This document shows, piece by piece, positions 43,577 to 53,200 of a DNA stretch of 64,000 nucleotides (the stretch's first letter is position 1; every line of letters begins with the position of its first letter). Origin of the DNA: Synechococcales cyanobacterium CNB (GTDB lineage: Bacteria; Planctomycetota; Phycisphaerae; Phycisphaerales; UBA1924). The stretch is from positions 1 to 64,000 of the forward strand of contig SZOZ01000002.1 of the NCBI GenBank assembly GCA_030263455.1, read 5' to 3'. Made by a program: the position numbers and the translations under genes. Under the pieces are notes generated by a model, which ran no database searches, was not told where the DNA came from, and was given only the letters and a program-made list of their open reading frames with translations.

Positions 43577-44707
43577 GTGCCGGGGAGCCTGCGCGTGAGC
43601 GACCTGATCCGTGACCCGCGTCGCACGCCGACGCCGGCCAACCGATTGTGCCTGGATTATCGGCGCGAAGCGGAGCGACTGGGGCGGCCGCCCGTTCCGA
43701 TCATCGACGCGCACTGCCACGTGAACGGGGCGCGTGCCACCGCCCTCTTCGGCGAGGTCTGCGACCTTTTCGGCATCGCGGCGGTCTACTCGCAGAGCAG
43801 GCTGAGCGATGCCGAGGCCGTGCGCACCGCACTCGGCGATCGCGTGCGGTTCATCGCGTTCCCCGAGTGGGGACACCCGGACCGCGCGGCCGTGCACCGC
43901 GAGCGGTTCGTCGAGCATATCCACGAATGGCATGAGCGGTTCGGCGCGAGGATGGTGAAGCTCTGGGGAGCGCCCGCCCTGCGTGACTATGTCGAAGGCG
44001 ATCCGGACGACGTGGTCGCGTTCGACAGCCCCTGGCGGCTGCGCGCGGTCGAGGCGGCGGAGCGATTGGGCATGATGCTCATGGTCCACGTCGCCGACCC
44101 CGACGTCTGGTTCCGCACTCGCTACGCCGATGCGTCCCGCTACGGCACAAAGCGACAGCAGTACGAGTCGCTCGAACGCCTGCTGGCCCGATTCGGCGGG
44201 CCGGTGATCGCCGCCCACATGGGAGGATGGCCCGAAGACCTCGGGTTCCTCGACGGGCTGCTCGGTCGCCACGCGAACCTGTACCTGGATACGTCGGCAA
44301 CGAAGTGGGTCGTGCGCGCTCTGGGCCGGCACGAACCCGAGCGTGTGCGGGCGTTCCTGTCGAGGTGGCGCGGGCGCGTGCTCTTCGGCTCGGACATCGT
44401 GACGATGGACTCGCACCTGACGCCAGACAAGTCCGGCGCGCCGAGCATCAAGGCCGATCAGGCGAGCAGCACGGAAGAGGCGTTCGACCTGTACGCGAGC
44501 CGGTACTGGTCGCTGCGCACAATGTTCGAGACGGACTACCAGGGCGAAAGTCCGATCGCGGACCCGGACCTCGCGCTGGAAGACCCGACACGCCACGACG
44601 CGATGAGCGCGCCGACGCTGCGCGGGCTGGCGTTGGGCCCGGGGATGCTTCGCACGCTGTTTCGCGACGCGGCGGTCGCACTGCTCGAACCACGATACGC
44701 GAGATGA
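43577..44707 (+). CDS. Amidohydrolase-family metal-dependent hydrolase
   Basis: 376 residues from the GTG at 43577 (a second GTG at 43595 is possible). Metal motif HxH in IDAHCHVNGARATAL, a central MVHVADPDVW (His), HMGGWPEDLG (His), and a C-terminal FGSDIVTMDSH (Asp), together as in the amidohydrolase_2 / TIM-barrel group. Such enzymes hydrolyse or decarboxylate small carbon compounds. The exact substrate is unknown. It converges with a lipoprotein gene 2 nt away. Cytoplasmic. Confidence 0.85.
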   Translation: MPGSLRVSDLIRDPRRTPTPANRLCLDYRREAERLGRPPVPIIDAHCHVNGARATALFGEVCDLFGIAAVYSQSRLSDAEAVRTALGDRVRFIAFPEWGHPDRAAVHRERFVEHIHEWHERFGARMVKLWGAPALRDYVEGDPDDVVAFDSPWRLRAVEAAERLGMMLMVHVADPDVWFRTRYADASRYGTKRQQYESLERLLARFGGPVIAAHMGGWPEDLGFLDGLLGRHANLYLDTSATKWVVRALGRHEPERVRAFLSRWRGRVLFGSDIVTMDSHLTPDKSGAPSIKADQASSTEEAFDLYASRYWSLRTMFETDYQGESPIADPDLALEDPTRHDAMSAPTLRGLALGPGMLRTLFRDAAVALLEPRYAR

Positions 44708-44709
44708 GT

Positions 44710-45330
44710 TCACCGCGGCCTCGTCTGTGCGGCGGCCTCTTCGAGCAGAGCCTCGATCCTTGCCGCAATGGCGCCGTCGAGCGGGGCGGAGACGGTGCCC
44801 GAGAGCTCGGCCGCCCCGAGCAGGTCGTTGAAGCCGTCGGTTGCGCGGGTGAGTTTGAGCGAGGCGCGCGAGATGCGACCGCCGAAACGGGAGTCGCCCA
44901 CGTTGCCCGACGGAAGCAGGAACCCCCCCCCGCTGTAGACGCCGACCTCGCCCTTGGCGAGCACAACGTGGCGGATGGCGGCCGTCGAGGCTGTGCCCTC
45001 GATCGGCGTGCGGCCGGGCCTGGGCCGGATGAACATGTGGATGTGGATGATGCTGCCGGCGAGCGTCGTCGGATCGACGGTCGGGTCGAGTTGCTCCGGC
45101 GTCAGGTCGGTGAGGTAGATGTCGGCGGTGTTCTTGTCCTGAGCCTGGTAGGCCCGCAGGCGCAGGGCGGGGCGCAGGGCCGTCCCCTCGTCGATGGACT
45201 CGACGCGAACGGACCCGCCGCCGAGGACAGTGCGACCACCGCACCCGGCGATCAGCCCCGCGAGCAGAACTCCCGCGAGCACCAATACCCACACGGTCCC
45301 GGGGTCGAACTTCGTGGTCAATCGGGTCAT
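44710..45330 (-). CDS. Lipoprotein of unknown function
   Basis: 206 residues; ATG at 45330 follows TATCGT (minus strand) by 9 nt, so nearly leaderless. N-terminal signal peptide (VLVLAGVLLAGLIAGC) with lipobox LIAGC, lipidated Cys30. The mature domain is beta-strand-rich (RLRAYQAQDKNTADIYLTDL) with no obvious catalytic motif. The last 20 residues are an acidic/Arg helix. No family recognised. Confidence 0.75.
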   Translation of the reverse strand: MTRLTTKFDPGTVWVLVLAGVLLAGLIAGCGGRTVLGGGSVRVESIDEGTALRPALRLRAYQAQDKNTADIYLTDLTPEQLDPTVDPTTLAGSIIHIHMFIRPRPGRTPIEGTASTAAIRHVVLAKGEVGVYSGGGFLLPSGNVGDSRFGGRISRASLKLTRATDGFNDLLGAAELSGTVSAPLDGAIAARIEALLEEAAAQTRPR

Positions 45331-45339
45331 AGAATGAAG

Positions 45340-45345
45340 ACGATA
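45340..45345 (-). promoter_or_regulatory. -10 element (TATCGT on minus) for the lipoprotein gene
   Basis: TATCGT on the minus strand ends 9 nt before the ATG at 45330. Confidence 0.4.
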
Positions 45346-45466
45346 CCGTCTTGGGGGGACCGGAGTGCCCTACGGATCGCCTCGGGGCAACCGGAAGGGT
45401 GTTTCGGACGGATGGGAACGCGAGGGGCGGGGGTCGGCGGCTGCCCGTCAGCCGCGGAGCCGAGCC

Positions 45467-46513
45467 ATGAGACCAGCCGGACTGATCGGGGCGCTCGCGG
45501 GTGTGTTGGTCGCCGTCGGCACGACGTCCGCCCAGCAGGACGAGCCGAAGAAGACGACGCGCTACCCGACCAGCGGCGGCGTGCGGCTGCCGGAGCGGGC
45601 GCCCCTCATGGAAACCGGGGTCGTGCGGATGCCGACGGGCAAGGCCATCGCCATCCCGCATCGGTTCGAGCTTCGACCCCGTCGGTATGCGCCGATCGGC
45701 GGCGAGAACCACAACGGTCGCCTCTCCCCTCCCATGCCGACGCGCTTCGCCAATCCGTTTGCGCCGGACCTGCCCGCACCCGGCAGGGGCGACGGCGACG
45801 CCGCGCCGGCCAACGCGCCGATGCATACGCCCGGCATGTTCAGCGAGCGTGAGATCGCCGGCGCGATCGATGCGATCCGGGACGGTCGGCCCGTGCCGGT
45901 CTCGACTTCGTCCGGCCTCTCGCGGACGGGCGTGCCGGATCGCCGCGCGTTGGACAACTCCATCGACTATGGCCCGTTCGATGGCGGTATCCACACCATG
46001 CCGGACATGACCCTTCAGCCGTACTACACGCCGCCGCGTGAGGAGGCGCCTCGCATCCAGCCGCCGGCCGCGCGCGAGCGGGGGCTTGCGATGCTCGCCG
46101 AAGGGCGTGCGGCCCACGCGCGGGCCGCACTGCGGGACCACCTCTCCGACGACCCCGAGGATGCCGAGGCCGCATTCGCACTCGGAGTTGCGGCCGTGCT
46201 CGCGGGCGACGCGCCGGGCGGCGTCGCGTCGATCACGGAAGCCCTCTGGATCGACGGCGAAATCGCGGGACGAGCGGACCTGCTCGACACGCTGCTGCCT
46301 CGCACGGCTGACCGTCGCAAACTGACGCAGGCCCTCGTGCCCCACGCCGAGCGTGCCCGCACCGGCGAGGCGTACCTGGCCGCGGCGTTCTCGGTGCACG
46401 CCATGGGCAACACCGGTCGTGCGCTCGAACTGATCCGCAAGGGCGAGCAGGCGGGCCTGGATGCCGACCTCGCGGCCCGGCTCGCTGCCGCTTGGACCGC
46501 CCCTCGTCGGTAA
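45467..46513 (+). CDS. Exported TPR-containing protein (paralogue 1)
   Basis: 348 residues; the ATG at 45467 with CGGAG upstream is preferred over longer in-frame starts. Signal peptide ~22 residues (LIGALAGVLVAVGTTSAQQ). Residues ~40-210 are Pro/Arg-rich without a known fold (PTSGGVRLPERAPLM). Residues ~215-340 form TPR-like helices: ARAALRDHLSDDPEDAEAAF, AVLAGDAPGGVASITEAL. It shares the pattern 'DDPEDAxAx.LGxAxxxxGDxxxG' with the next gene and probably arose by duplication. Periplasmic or outer-membrane associated. Confidence 0.72.
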   Translation: MRPAGLIGALAGVLVAVGTTSAQQDEPKKTTRYPTSGGVRLPERAPLMETGVVRMPTGKAIAIPHRFELRPRRYAPIGGENHNGRLSPPMPTRFANPFAPDLPAPGRGDGDAAPANAPMHTPGMFSEREIAGAIDAIRDGRPVPVSTSSGLSRTGVPDRRALDNSIDYGPFDGGIHTMPDMTLQPYYTPPREEAPRIQPPAARERGLAMLAEGRAAHARAALRDHLSDDPEDAEAAFALGVAAVLAGDAPGGVASITEALWIDGEIAGRADLLDTLLPRTADRRKLTQALVPHAERARTGEAYLAAAFSVHAMGNTGRALELIRKGEQAGLDADLAARLAAAWTAPRR

Positions 46514-46592
46514 ACTTGTCAGGGCACATGCGCGGTTCCCACGAAACGAGCCGCAACCGTGAGGGAGCGGTTCCCCACGCAAGGAGGCCGCA

Positions 46593-47558
46593 ATGTTCCG
46601 GTCAACCACAATCCGCATGTCCGCGCTTCTGTGCGCGATCGCCGTCGCGCCGGCCTTTGCTCAGCACACCCAGCCCACAACCGGCGGCGTGCGCGTCACG
46701 CTGCCGAACGTCTACGGCTTCAACCGCTCGCTCCCGATGGAGCGCACCGCGGACATCACGCCCATCCGTTCCGTGACCGTGCCCGCCGTGGTCGGCTCGC
46801 CCGTGATCTTTACGACCGGCCGGCGCGTGTACGTGCAGGAGTCCGGCTTCCGGCTGAACGCCTCGTACTCCGGCGACCGCTGGTCGATCGACGCTCGTCT
46901 CGGCTCCGACCCCGTGCAACTCATCGACGGCCGGTGGGTCACCGTCCCGGGCTACCGCTACGTCTATCCGCGCTATCCGTACACCCGCTATTACGACCGG
47001 TGGAGCGGCTACTACCCGCGCTACCCGATCGACGGCACGCTGACCGCGCCGCCGCAGATCGTGTACGTCACGCAGCCCACACAGCCCGCCGCGCAACCCG
47101 AGCCGCTCACGCCCATCGAGCGGGCGCGCGTGCTGCTCCGTTTCGAGCAATCGCAGGAAGCGGTTGCGGCCCTGCGCGAGCATCTGCGCGACGACCCGGA
47201 GGATGCGCCCGCCATGCGCCTGCTCGGCCTTGCGCTCATCGAGTCCGGCGATCCGGCCCAAGGCGCGGCCGTGCTCGCCCTCGCCTACCGCACCGATCCG
47301 ACGCTCGCCGGCAACCCCGCGGACCTCGACCTCTTCGCGGGCCGGCCGGGCCGGGCGCGGAGCATGATCGACCGCTCAATGCAGTACGCCGCGCGGGCAA
47401 ACTCGGCCTCCGGGTGGCTCGCGGCGACGGTGATGCTGCACGCCGACGGCCGGGCCGCCGCCGCCCGCCGCGTGCTCGAACGCGCCCGCGAGGCGGGCCT
47501 GGAGTCGGAGGTCTACGACCGACTCTCGGCGCAAGTGGGGTTCCCCGGTCGAGGGTGA
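46593..47558 (+). CDS. Exported TPR-containing protein (paralogue 2)
   Basis: 321 residues; ATG at 46593 after CAAGGAGG. Signal peptide ~23 residues (MSALLCAIAVAPAFAQ). A Tyr/Arg-rich middle (GYRYVYPRYPYTRYYDRWSG) separates an N-terminal beta region from TPR-like helices at ~185-310 (EHLRDDPEDAPAMRLLGLAL). The layout mirrors its upstream paralogue. Role unknown, likely envelope. A ~80-nt leader contains repeated GCGGTTCCC elements. Confidence 0.75.
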   Translation: MFRSTTIRMSALLCAIAVAPAFAQHTQPTTGGVRVTLPNVYGFNRSLPMERTADITPIRSVTVPAVVGSPVIFTTGRRVYVQESGFRLNASYSGDRWSIDARLGSDPVQLIDGRWVTVPGYRYVYPRYPYTRYYDRWSGYYPRYPIDGTLTAPPQIVYVTQPTQPAAQPEPLTPIERARVLLRFEQSQEAVAALREHLRDDPEDAPAMRLLGLALIESGDPAQGAAVLALAYRTDPTLAGNPADLDLFAGRPGRARSMIDRSMQYAARANSASGWLAATVMLHADGRAAAARRVLERAREAGLESEVYDRLSAQVGFPGRG

Positions 47559-47725
47559 CCGTTCGTCTTGCCCGCCCCTTTCACGCGGCTATTGTTCAGG
47601 CCCTGCGCGGACGGTGGGTCCGTGCCGACAAATCGGTGCCGGTTGCACCACCGAGCCTGCCCGCACCCCTGGCCGGGGCGGGTCTGAGCCGGGCTTTGCC
47701 CGGGGCCGGTGGGAGGTGGAGTCCG

Positions 47726-48157
47726 ATGGCCAAGAAAGAAGTCGTCAAATCGTTCAAGCTGATGGCCCCCGGTGGGTCGGCCACGCCCGCGCCACCTCTC
47801 GGCCCCGTCTTGGGCGCGAACGGCGTCAACCCGGGCCAGTTCATCCAGCAGTTCAACGCGGCGACCGCGAAACTGGGCGGGAAACTGGTCGGGTGCATCG
47901 TGACGGTCTATAGCGACCGCTCGTTCACCTTCGAGATCAAGAGCTCGCCGGCCTCGGTGCTCATCAAGGAGGCCGCGGGGATCGAGAAAGGCTCGGGCGT
48001 GCCCAACAAGGAGAAGGTGGGCACGATCACGAAGTCGCAGGTGCGGAAGATCGCGCAGGAGAAGCTCGCCGACCTGAACTCGGGGAGCGTCGAGGCGGCG
48101 ATGCGCGTGGTCGAGGGCACGGCCCGTTCGATGGGCGTCACCGTGGTGGAGGGCTGA
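47726..48157 (+). CDS. rplK: 50S ribosomal protein L11
   Basis: 143 residues; ATG at 47726 with GGGAGGTGGAG upstream. Highly conserved: KLMAPGGSATPAPPLGPVLG, NPGQFIQQFNAAT, DRSFTFEIKSSPASVLIKEA and a C-terminal rRNA-binding domain (TITKSQVRKIAQEKLADLN). Binds 23S rRNA at the GTPase centre. First of the ribosomal cluster; usually nusG and secE are just upstream, but here two TPR genes are. Confidence 0.98.
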   Translation: MAKKEVVKSFKLMAPGGSATPAPPLGPVLGANGVNPGQFIQQFNAATAKLGGKLVGCIVTVYSDRSFTFEIKSSPASVLIKEAAGIEKGSGVPNKEKVGTITKSQVRKIAQEKLADLNSGSVEAAMRVVEGTARSMGVTVVEG

Positions 48158-48160
48158 GCC

Positions 48161-48859
48161 ATGCCGAAACTGAGCAAGCGAGCACGCGCCAACGCCCCTC
48201 TTGCCCCGCAGTCGCCGCTGCCGATGCCGGAGGCGATCGCCGCGCTGAAGAAGTTCAAGCCGCCGAAGTTCGACCAGACGGTCGAGGTGGTGATGCACCT
48301 CGGCGTGGACGTGAAGCAGGCGGACCAGAACCTGCGCGGTTCGGTGAGCCTGCCCCGGGGGATCGGCAAGACCAAGCGCGTGGTCGCGTTCTGCACCGCG
48401 GACGTGACGAAGGACGCGCTGGCCGCCGGCGCGACGAAGGCGGGCGGCGAGGAGCTGGTCGCCGAGATCGAGGGCGGGTGGATGGACTTCGACGTGGCCG
48501 TTGCCAGCCCGGACATGATGCGCGTGATCTCGAAACTGGGCCGGGTGCTCGGGCCGAAGGGGCTGATGCCCTCGCCCAAGAACGGCACGGTGACGAAGAA
48601 CGTGGTGGACGCGGTGAAGGAGTTCGCCGCGGGCAAGGTGGAGTATCGCACGGACAAGAGCGGGAACGTCCACGCGATCATCGGCAAGATGTCGTTCCCG
48701 GAGAGCGACCTGCTGGAGAACCTGCAGCACTTCGTCGCCACGATCGAGAAGGCGAAGCCCTCCTCGGTGAAAGGGACGTACGTCAAGAAGATCAGCGTCT
48801 GCGGCACCATGACCCCGGGCGTCCAGGTGCAGTACGCCTCGGCAGTCCCGACCGCCTGA
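48161..48859 (+). CDS. rplA: 50S ribosomal protein L1
   Basis: 232 residues, ATG at 48161 four nt after the L11 stop. Conserved: VEVVMHLGVDVKQADQNLRG, PRGIGKTKRVVAF, GRVLGPKGLMPSPKNGTVTK and MSFPESDLLENL. Forms the L1 stalk of the large subunit; in E. coli it also represses translation of the L11 operon by binding its leader mRNA. Close linkage to rplK implies co-translation. Confidence 0.98.
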   Translation: MPKLSKRARANAPLAPQSPLPMPEAIAALKKFKPPKFDQTVEVVMHLGVDVKQADQNLRGSVSLPRGIGKTKRVVAFCTADVTKDALAAGATKAGGEELVAEIEGGWMDFDVAVASPDMMRVISKLGRVLGPKGLMPSPKNGTVTKNVVDAVKEFAAGKVEYRTDKSGNVHAIIGKMSFPESDLLENLQHFVATIEKAKPSSVKGTYVKKISVCGTMTPGVQVQYASAVPTA

Positions 48860-48881
48860 ACGACCCCCAAGGGGAACGACC

Positions 48882-49427
48882 ATGTCCAAAGCCGTCAAAG
48901 AGATCATCATCCGCGACTACCGCGACCGGCTCAACGGCGTCGAAGAGATGCTGCTGGTGAGCATCCGCGGCGTGAGCGCGAACGACGCGAACAAGATCCG
49001 CTCCGGTCTCGCGAAGAAGAACATCCGAGTGACCGTGCTTCGCAACACCCTCGCCCGCAAGGCGTTCGAGGGTACGCCGCTCAGCGCGCTCGAACCCATG
49101 CTCTCCGGCCCGACCGCCGGGGTGTACGGCGGCGAGACGGTCGTTGAGGTCGCCCGCGAGATCGTCGAACTCGTCAAGACCTTCCCCGGCATCGAACTCA
49201 AGGGGGCGGTGCTCGATGGCGAGCTGTACGCCGGCGAAGAGGGCGTCAAGCGGCTGAGCACCATGCCCACGCGCGAAGAGGCGATCGCGCAGGCCGTCAC
49301 GCTCATCCTTAGCCCGGCCCGCAAGCTCGCGGCCCAGATCAAGGGACCAGGCTCGCGCCTGGCGGGCGTCGTCAAGACCATCGAAGAGAAACTGGAGAAG
49401 GGCGAGACGATCGCCAAGTCCGCGTGA
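48882..49427 (+). CDS. rplJ: 50S ribosomal protein L10
   Basis: 181 residues, ATG at 48882 with AGGGG upstream. Conserved: LLVSIRGVSANDANKIRSGL, VTVLRNTLARKAFEGTPL, SGPTAGVYGGE. Anchors L7/L12 dimers in the stalk. Only 22 nt lie between rplA and rplJ, so there is no room for a large E. coli-style L10 leader before rplJ; regulation through the rplJ-rplL gap is possible. Confidence 0.97.
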   Translation: MSKAVKEIIIRDYRDRLNGVEEMLLVSIRGVSANDANKIRSGLAKKNIRVTVLRNTLARKAFEGTPLSALEPMLSGPTAGVYGGETVVEVAREIVELVKTFPGIELKGAVLDGELYAGEEGVKRLSTMPTREEAIAQAVTLILSPARKLAAQIKGPGSRLAGVVKTIEEKLEKGETIAKSA

Positions 49428-49477
49428 TCGAACGAAGCAGGCATCCGCGTCCGACTGGCCCCGCACGGGGTTAAAGC

Positions 49478-49492
49478 GCCGAACGGTTCGGC
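49478..49492 (+). promoter_or_regulatory. Palindromic hairpin between rplJ and rplL
   Basis: GCCGAAC-G-GTTCGGC, 7-bp arms, in the 104-nt gap between rplJ and rplL; a second GC-rich hairpin (CCCCGCACGGGG) precedes it. No T-run, so a translational or processing element is possible. Confidence 0.4.
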
Positions 49493-49531
49493 CCCTCTCG
49501 GGCGAGTGCATCGACAGAACGAGGTTCCACC

Positions 49532-49939
49532 ATGTCCGAGACCGCAACCAAGGAGTTCTCCGCGAAGATCACCAAACTCGGCGACGAGCTTGCCGGGCTG
49601 AGCCTGAAGGAAGCCGTCGATCTGGGCGACTACCTGAAGGAGACCTACGGCATCGAGGCCGCGGCCGGCGGCGCGGTCGTCATGGCCGGCCCGGGCGGAG
49701 GCGGCGGGGCTCCGGCGGTCGAGGAGAAGACGGAGTTCGACGTCATCCTCAAGGCTGCAGGCGCCGAGAAGATCAAGGTCATCAAGGTTGTCCGCGAGGC
49801 GACCGGGCTTGGCCTGAAGGAGGCCAAGGATCTGGTCGACGGCGCTCCCAAGCCCGTCAAGCAGGGCCTCTCGAAGGAGGATGCGGACAAGCTGGCTGCG
49901 GCTCTGAAGGAGGCGGGCGCCGAGGTCGAACTGAAGTGA
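49532..49939 (+). CDS. rplL: 50S ribosomal protein L7/L12
   Basis: 135 residues; ATG at 49532 after CGAGGTTCC. N-terminal dimerisation region ([20 protein letters not shown]), a Gly/Ala hinge ([19 protein letters not shown]), and the conserved C-terminal domain ([40 protein letters not shown]). Recruits translation GTPases. A strong terminator follows. Confidence 0.98.
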   Translation: MSETATKEFSAKITKLGDELAGLSLKEAVDLGDYLKETYGIEAAAGGAVVMAGPGGGGGAPAVEEKTEFDVILKAAGAEKIKVIKVVREATGLGLKEAKDLVDGAPKPVKQGLSKEDADKLAAALKEAGAEVELK

Positions 49940-49952
49940 TCCATCGGCCGGA

Positions 49953-49999
49953 CACCCGGGGGCAGGGCAAGAAGCCCTCCCCCCGGGTGCCTTTGTCTC
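49953..49999 (+). terminator. Intrinsic terminator of the ribosomal cluster
   Basis: Long GC-rich hairpin: CACCCGGGGG-C-AGGGC, loop AAGAA, GCCCT-C-CCCCGGGTG (49953-49989), followed by CCTTTGTCTCT. It probably separates rplL from rpoB, at least partly. Confidence 0.8.
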
Positions 50000-50063
50000 T
50001 CGGGAATCAAATCAGGTAGTTTCCCTTGTTCTCGGACGTTCGTAGGGCTGGGACAGGGCGGGC

Positions 50064-50069
50064 TATACT
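50064..50069 (+). promoter_or_regulatory. -10 element (TATACT) for rpoBC
   Basis: TATACT matches the -10 consensus at 5 of 6 positions. The -35 region is poor. It gives a ~145-nt leader before rpoB, in a gap that otherwise shows no gene. Confidence 0.4.
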
Positions 50070-50217
50070 GCTGGGTTCTGGGTCGAGCATCTGGCACAAG
50101 GCGTCGGGGCAGCGTGGCAGCAGCGGGGCAGGCTTGAACACACAGGCAGGGCTGACGGCGTGCGCCGCGCACAGCGCGGACGAATGCCGTAGTCAAACCA
50201 TCACCGCGAGGTAGTTG

Positions 50218-53200
50218 ATGGCAGGGAAGACCGTGCGCGAAAAGAGGGTGCGCAACTACTCGAAGCGCGGGGACGGGATGAGCATCCCGGACCTGACGGA
50301 ACTTCAGGGGCGTGCGTACGAGCGGTTCCTCCAGTTGAACAAGGGTCCGCACGAGCGCGACCCGTCGCTCGGGCTGGAGGCTCTCCTCCGGGAAGTGTTC
50401 CCGATCGAGAGCTACGACGGCACGATGCGCCTGGAGTACTTGCACTACACGCTCGACGAGCCGCGGTATACGCCCGACGAATGCCGCGAACTGCGTCTGA
50501 CGTACGGGCGTCCGTTCCGCCTTGCGGTTCGTCTTCAGCGCGACAACCACGCCGACCTGCCGGAAGAGGACATCTTCCTCGGCGAGTTCCCGATCATGAT
50601 GGGCGGCGGCGAGTTCATCGTGAACGGCGCGGAGCGCGTCATCGTCAGTCAGTTGCACCGCTCCCCCGGCGTGGACTTCCAGATCGTCTCCAGCGAGGGC
50701 GACCGCCCGCTGCACTCGGCACGGATCATCCCCGAGCGCGGCTCGTGGATCGAGCTGGAGGTGACAAAGAAGGATGTACTGGCGATGAAGATCGACCAGT
50801 CCACCAAGATGGCGGCCACGACCTTCTTGCGCTGTCTGGACGAGTCCGTCGCCTCGACCGACGCGATCATCTCCCTCTTTTACGAGGTCTCCGAGATCAA
50901 GGCCGCGGACGTGCAGCCCGAGCACTGGGCCGCCCAGTCGATCATCGACACCGAAACGGGCGAGGAGTTCGTCCATGTCGGACGCCAGATCGGCGACAAG
51001 GCGGAGGCCATCCGTTCGTCGAGCCTGAAGAAGGTCCGCGTGGTGCAGAACCCGTCGGACGAACTGATCCTGAACACGGTCGCGGAGGAGAAACTGGAGC
51101 AGTTCGAGGCGGCCACCGACCGCGAGAAGGCGCTGCTGAAGGTGTACTCGCGGCTGCGTCCGGGCAACCCGCCGCAGGTGGACAAGGCGCTGCAGCTCTT
51201 CAACGAGAAGTTCTTCGACGAGAACCGCTACCGCTTGGGCAAGGTGGGCCGATTCCGCATCAACCGGAAGTTCGACCTGGACACGCCGGATGACGCGATG
51301 TTCCTCTCGTCGGAGGACTACCTGAAGGTCATCGCGTACATCCTCGACCTGCGCTCGAACCGCCTGGACCCGAAGACGGGCAGGCCCGCCGCCCAGATCG
51401 ACGACATCGACCACCTCGGCAACCGCCGCCTGCGCACGCTCGACGAACTGGCGGTGGACGAGCTGCGCAAGGGCTTCCTGAAGCTGCGGCGCACCGTGCA
51501 GGAACGCATGAGCGTGAAGGATCCCGAGGAGGTGACGAAGATCGCCGACCTCGTGAACTCCAAGAGCATCTCGTCGGCGATCGACTTCTTCTTCGGGCGC
51601 TCCGAGCTGAGCCAGGTCGTGGACCAGACGAACCCGCTCTCCACGCTGGTGCACGAGCGCAGGCTCTCCGCGCTCGGGCCGGGCGGGCTGAACCGCAAGC
51701 GCGCCGGCTTCGAGGTCCGCGACGTCCACATCTCCCACTACGGACGCATCTGCCCGATCGAGACGCCTGAAGGCACGAACATCGGCCTCATCGCGTCGCT
51801 GGGCATCTTCGCCTCCGTGGACGAGTACGGCTTCCTGCGCACGGCCTACCGCGTCGTGAAGAACGGCAAGCCCACGGGCGAGGTCGTACACCTGCGCGCC
51901 GACGAGGAGATGAAGGCCGTTCTTGCCCCCGCGGACGCGGTGGAGCCGGACGGGAAGCTGCGCGCCGGGACAATCCTGGCCCGCGTGGACAGCGAGCTGA
52001 AGGAGATCGACTCGGGTCAGGTGGACTATCTCGACATCTCGCCCAAGCAGATCGTGGGCATCTCGGCCGCGCTGATCCCGTTCCTGGAGCACGACGATGC
52101 GAACCGCGCGCTGATGGGTTCGAACATGCAGCGCCAGGCCGTGCCCCTCATCCGCGTGGAGCCCCCGGCGATCGCGACGGGCGTCGAGACGCACGTCGGC
52201 ATGAACTCGGGCATGGTGGTGCGGGCGAAGCGAGGCGGGACTGTCACCTTCGCCGATGCCGAGCGCATCATCATCGACAACGCGGACGAGTATGTCCTGC
52301 GCAAGTTCGTGGGCCTCAACGAGCGCACCTGCCTGAACCAGCGCCCCGTCGTCCGCTCCGGGCAGAAGGTCGAGAAGGGGCAGGTCATCGCCGATGGCGC
52401 GGCCACCTGCCAGGGCGAGCTCGCCATCGGCAAGAACGTCCTCATCGCCTTCAACACTTTCGACGGGTACAACTTCGAGGACGCCATCGTCATCAGCGAG
52501 CGGCTGGTGAAGGACGACGTCTTCACCAGCATCCACATCGACGCCTTCGACGTCGAGATCCGCGAGACCAAGCTCGGACGCGAGGAGTTCACCCGCGACA
52601 TCCCGAACGTCTCGGAGAAGATGCTCCGCAACCTCGACGACAACGGCGTGATCCGCGTCGGGGCGCGCGTCGGCCCGGGCGACATCCTCGTCGGCAAGGT
52701 CAGCCCCAAGAGCAAGACCGAGCTGACCCCCGAGGAGAAACTGCTGCACGCCATCTTCGGCCGCGCGGGCGAGGACGTGAAGAACGACTCGCTCGAAGTG
52801 CCCGCCGGCGTCGAGGGCATCGTGATCGGCACGAAGAAGTTCTCGCGCCGCACGCACATGAACGAGGCCCAGAAGAAGCAGCAGAAGAAGGACATCGAGG
52901 CCTACGAACGCTCGATGGACGTGAAGGCGATCGATCTCTTCCGCGAGATGACCGCCGCGATCAACGCGATCACCGGCTCCGAGATGGTGGACCCGATGAC
53001 CCGCCAGAAGGTGGGCGCGAGCGACATCCCGGAGGTCATCCTCGAACAGATCAAGACCTTCGACGTGAAGTGGATCAAGGGATCGAAGGAGACACGCGAA
53101 CGCGCGGAAGTCGTGCAGAAGCAGTACTGGCCGCGCATCGAGGCGATCGAGCAGGAGAAGCAGCGCAAGGTCTCGCACATGAAGCGGGGCGACGAGCTGC

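Noticed and set aside
43568-46618. Long minus-strand frame across the amidohydrolase region
   Set aside because: The amidohydrolase, the lipoprotein and the TPR genes explain this region; no domain is visible in the frame.
50026-50214. Possible 62-residue leader peptide before rpoB
   Set aside because: No ribosome site, no repeated codons of an attenuator, and no similarity; its stop just before the rpoB start looks accidental.
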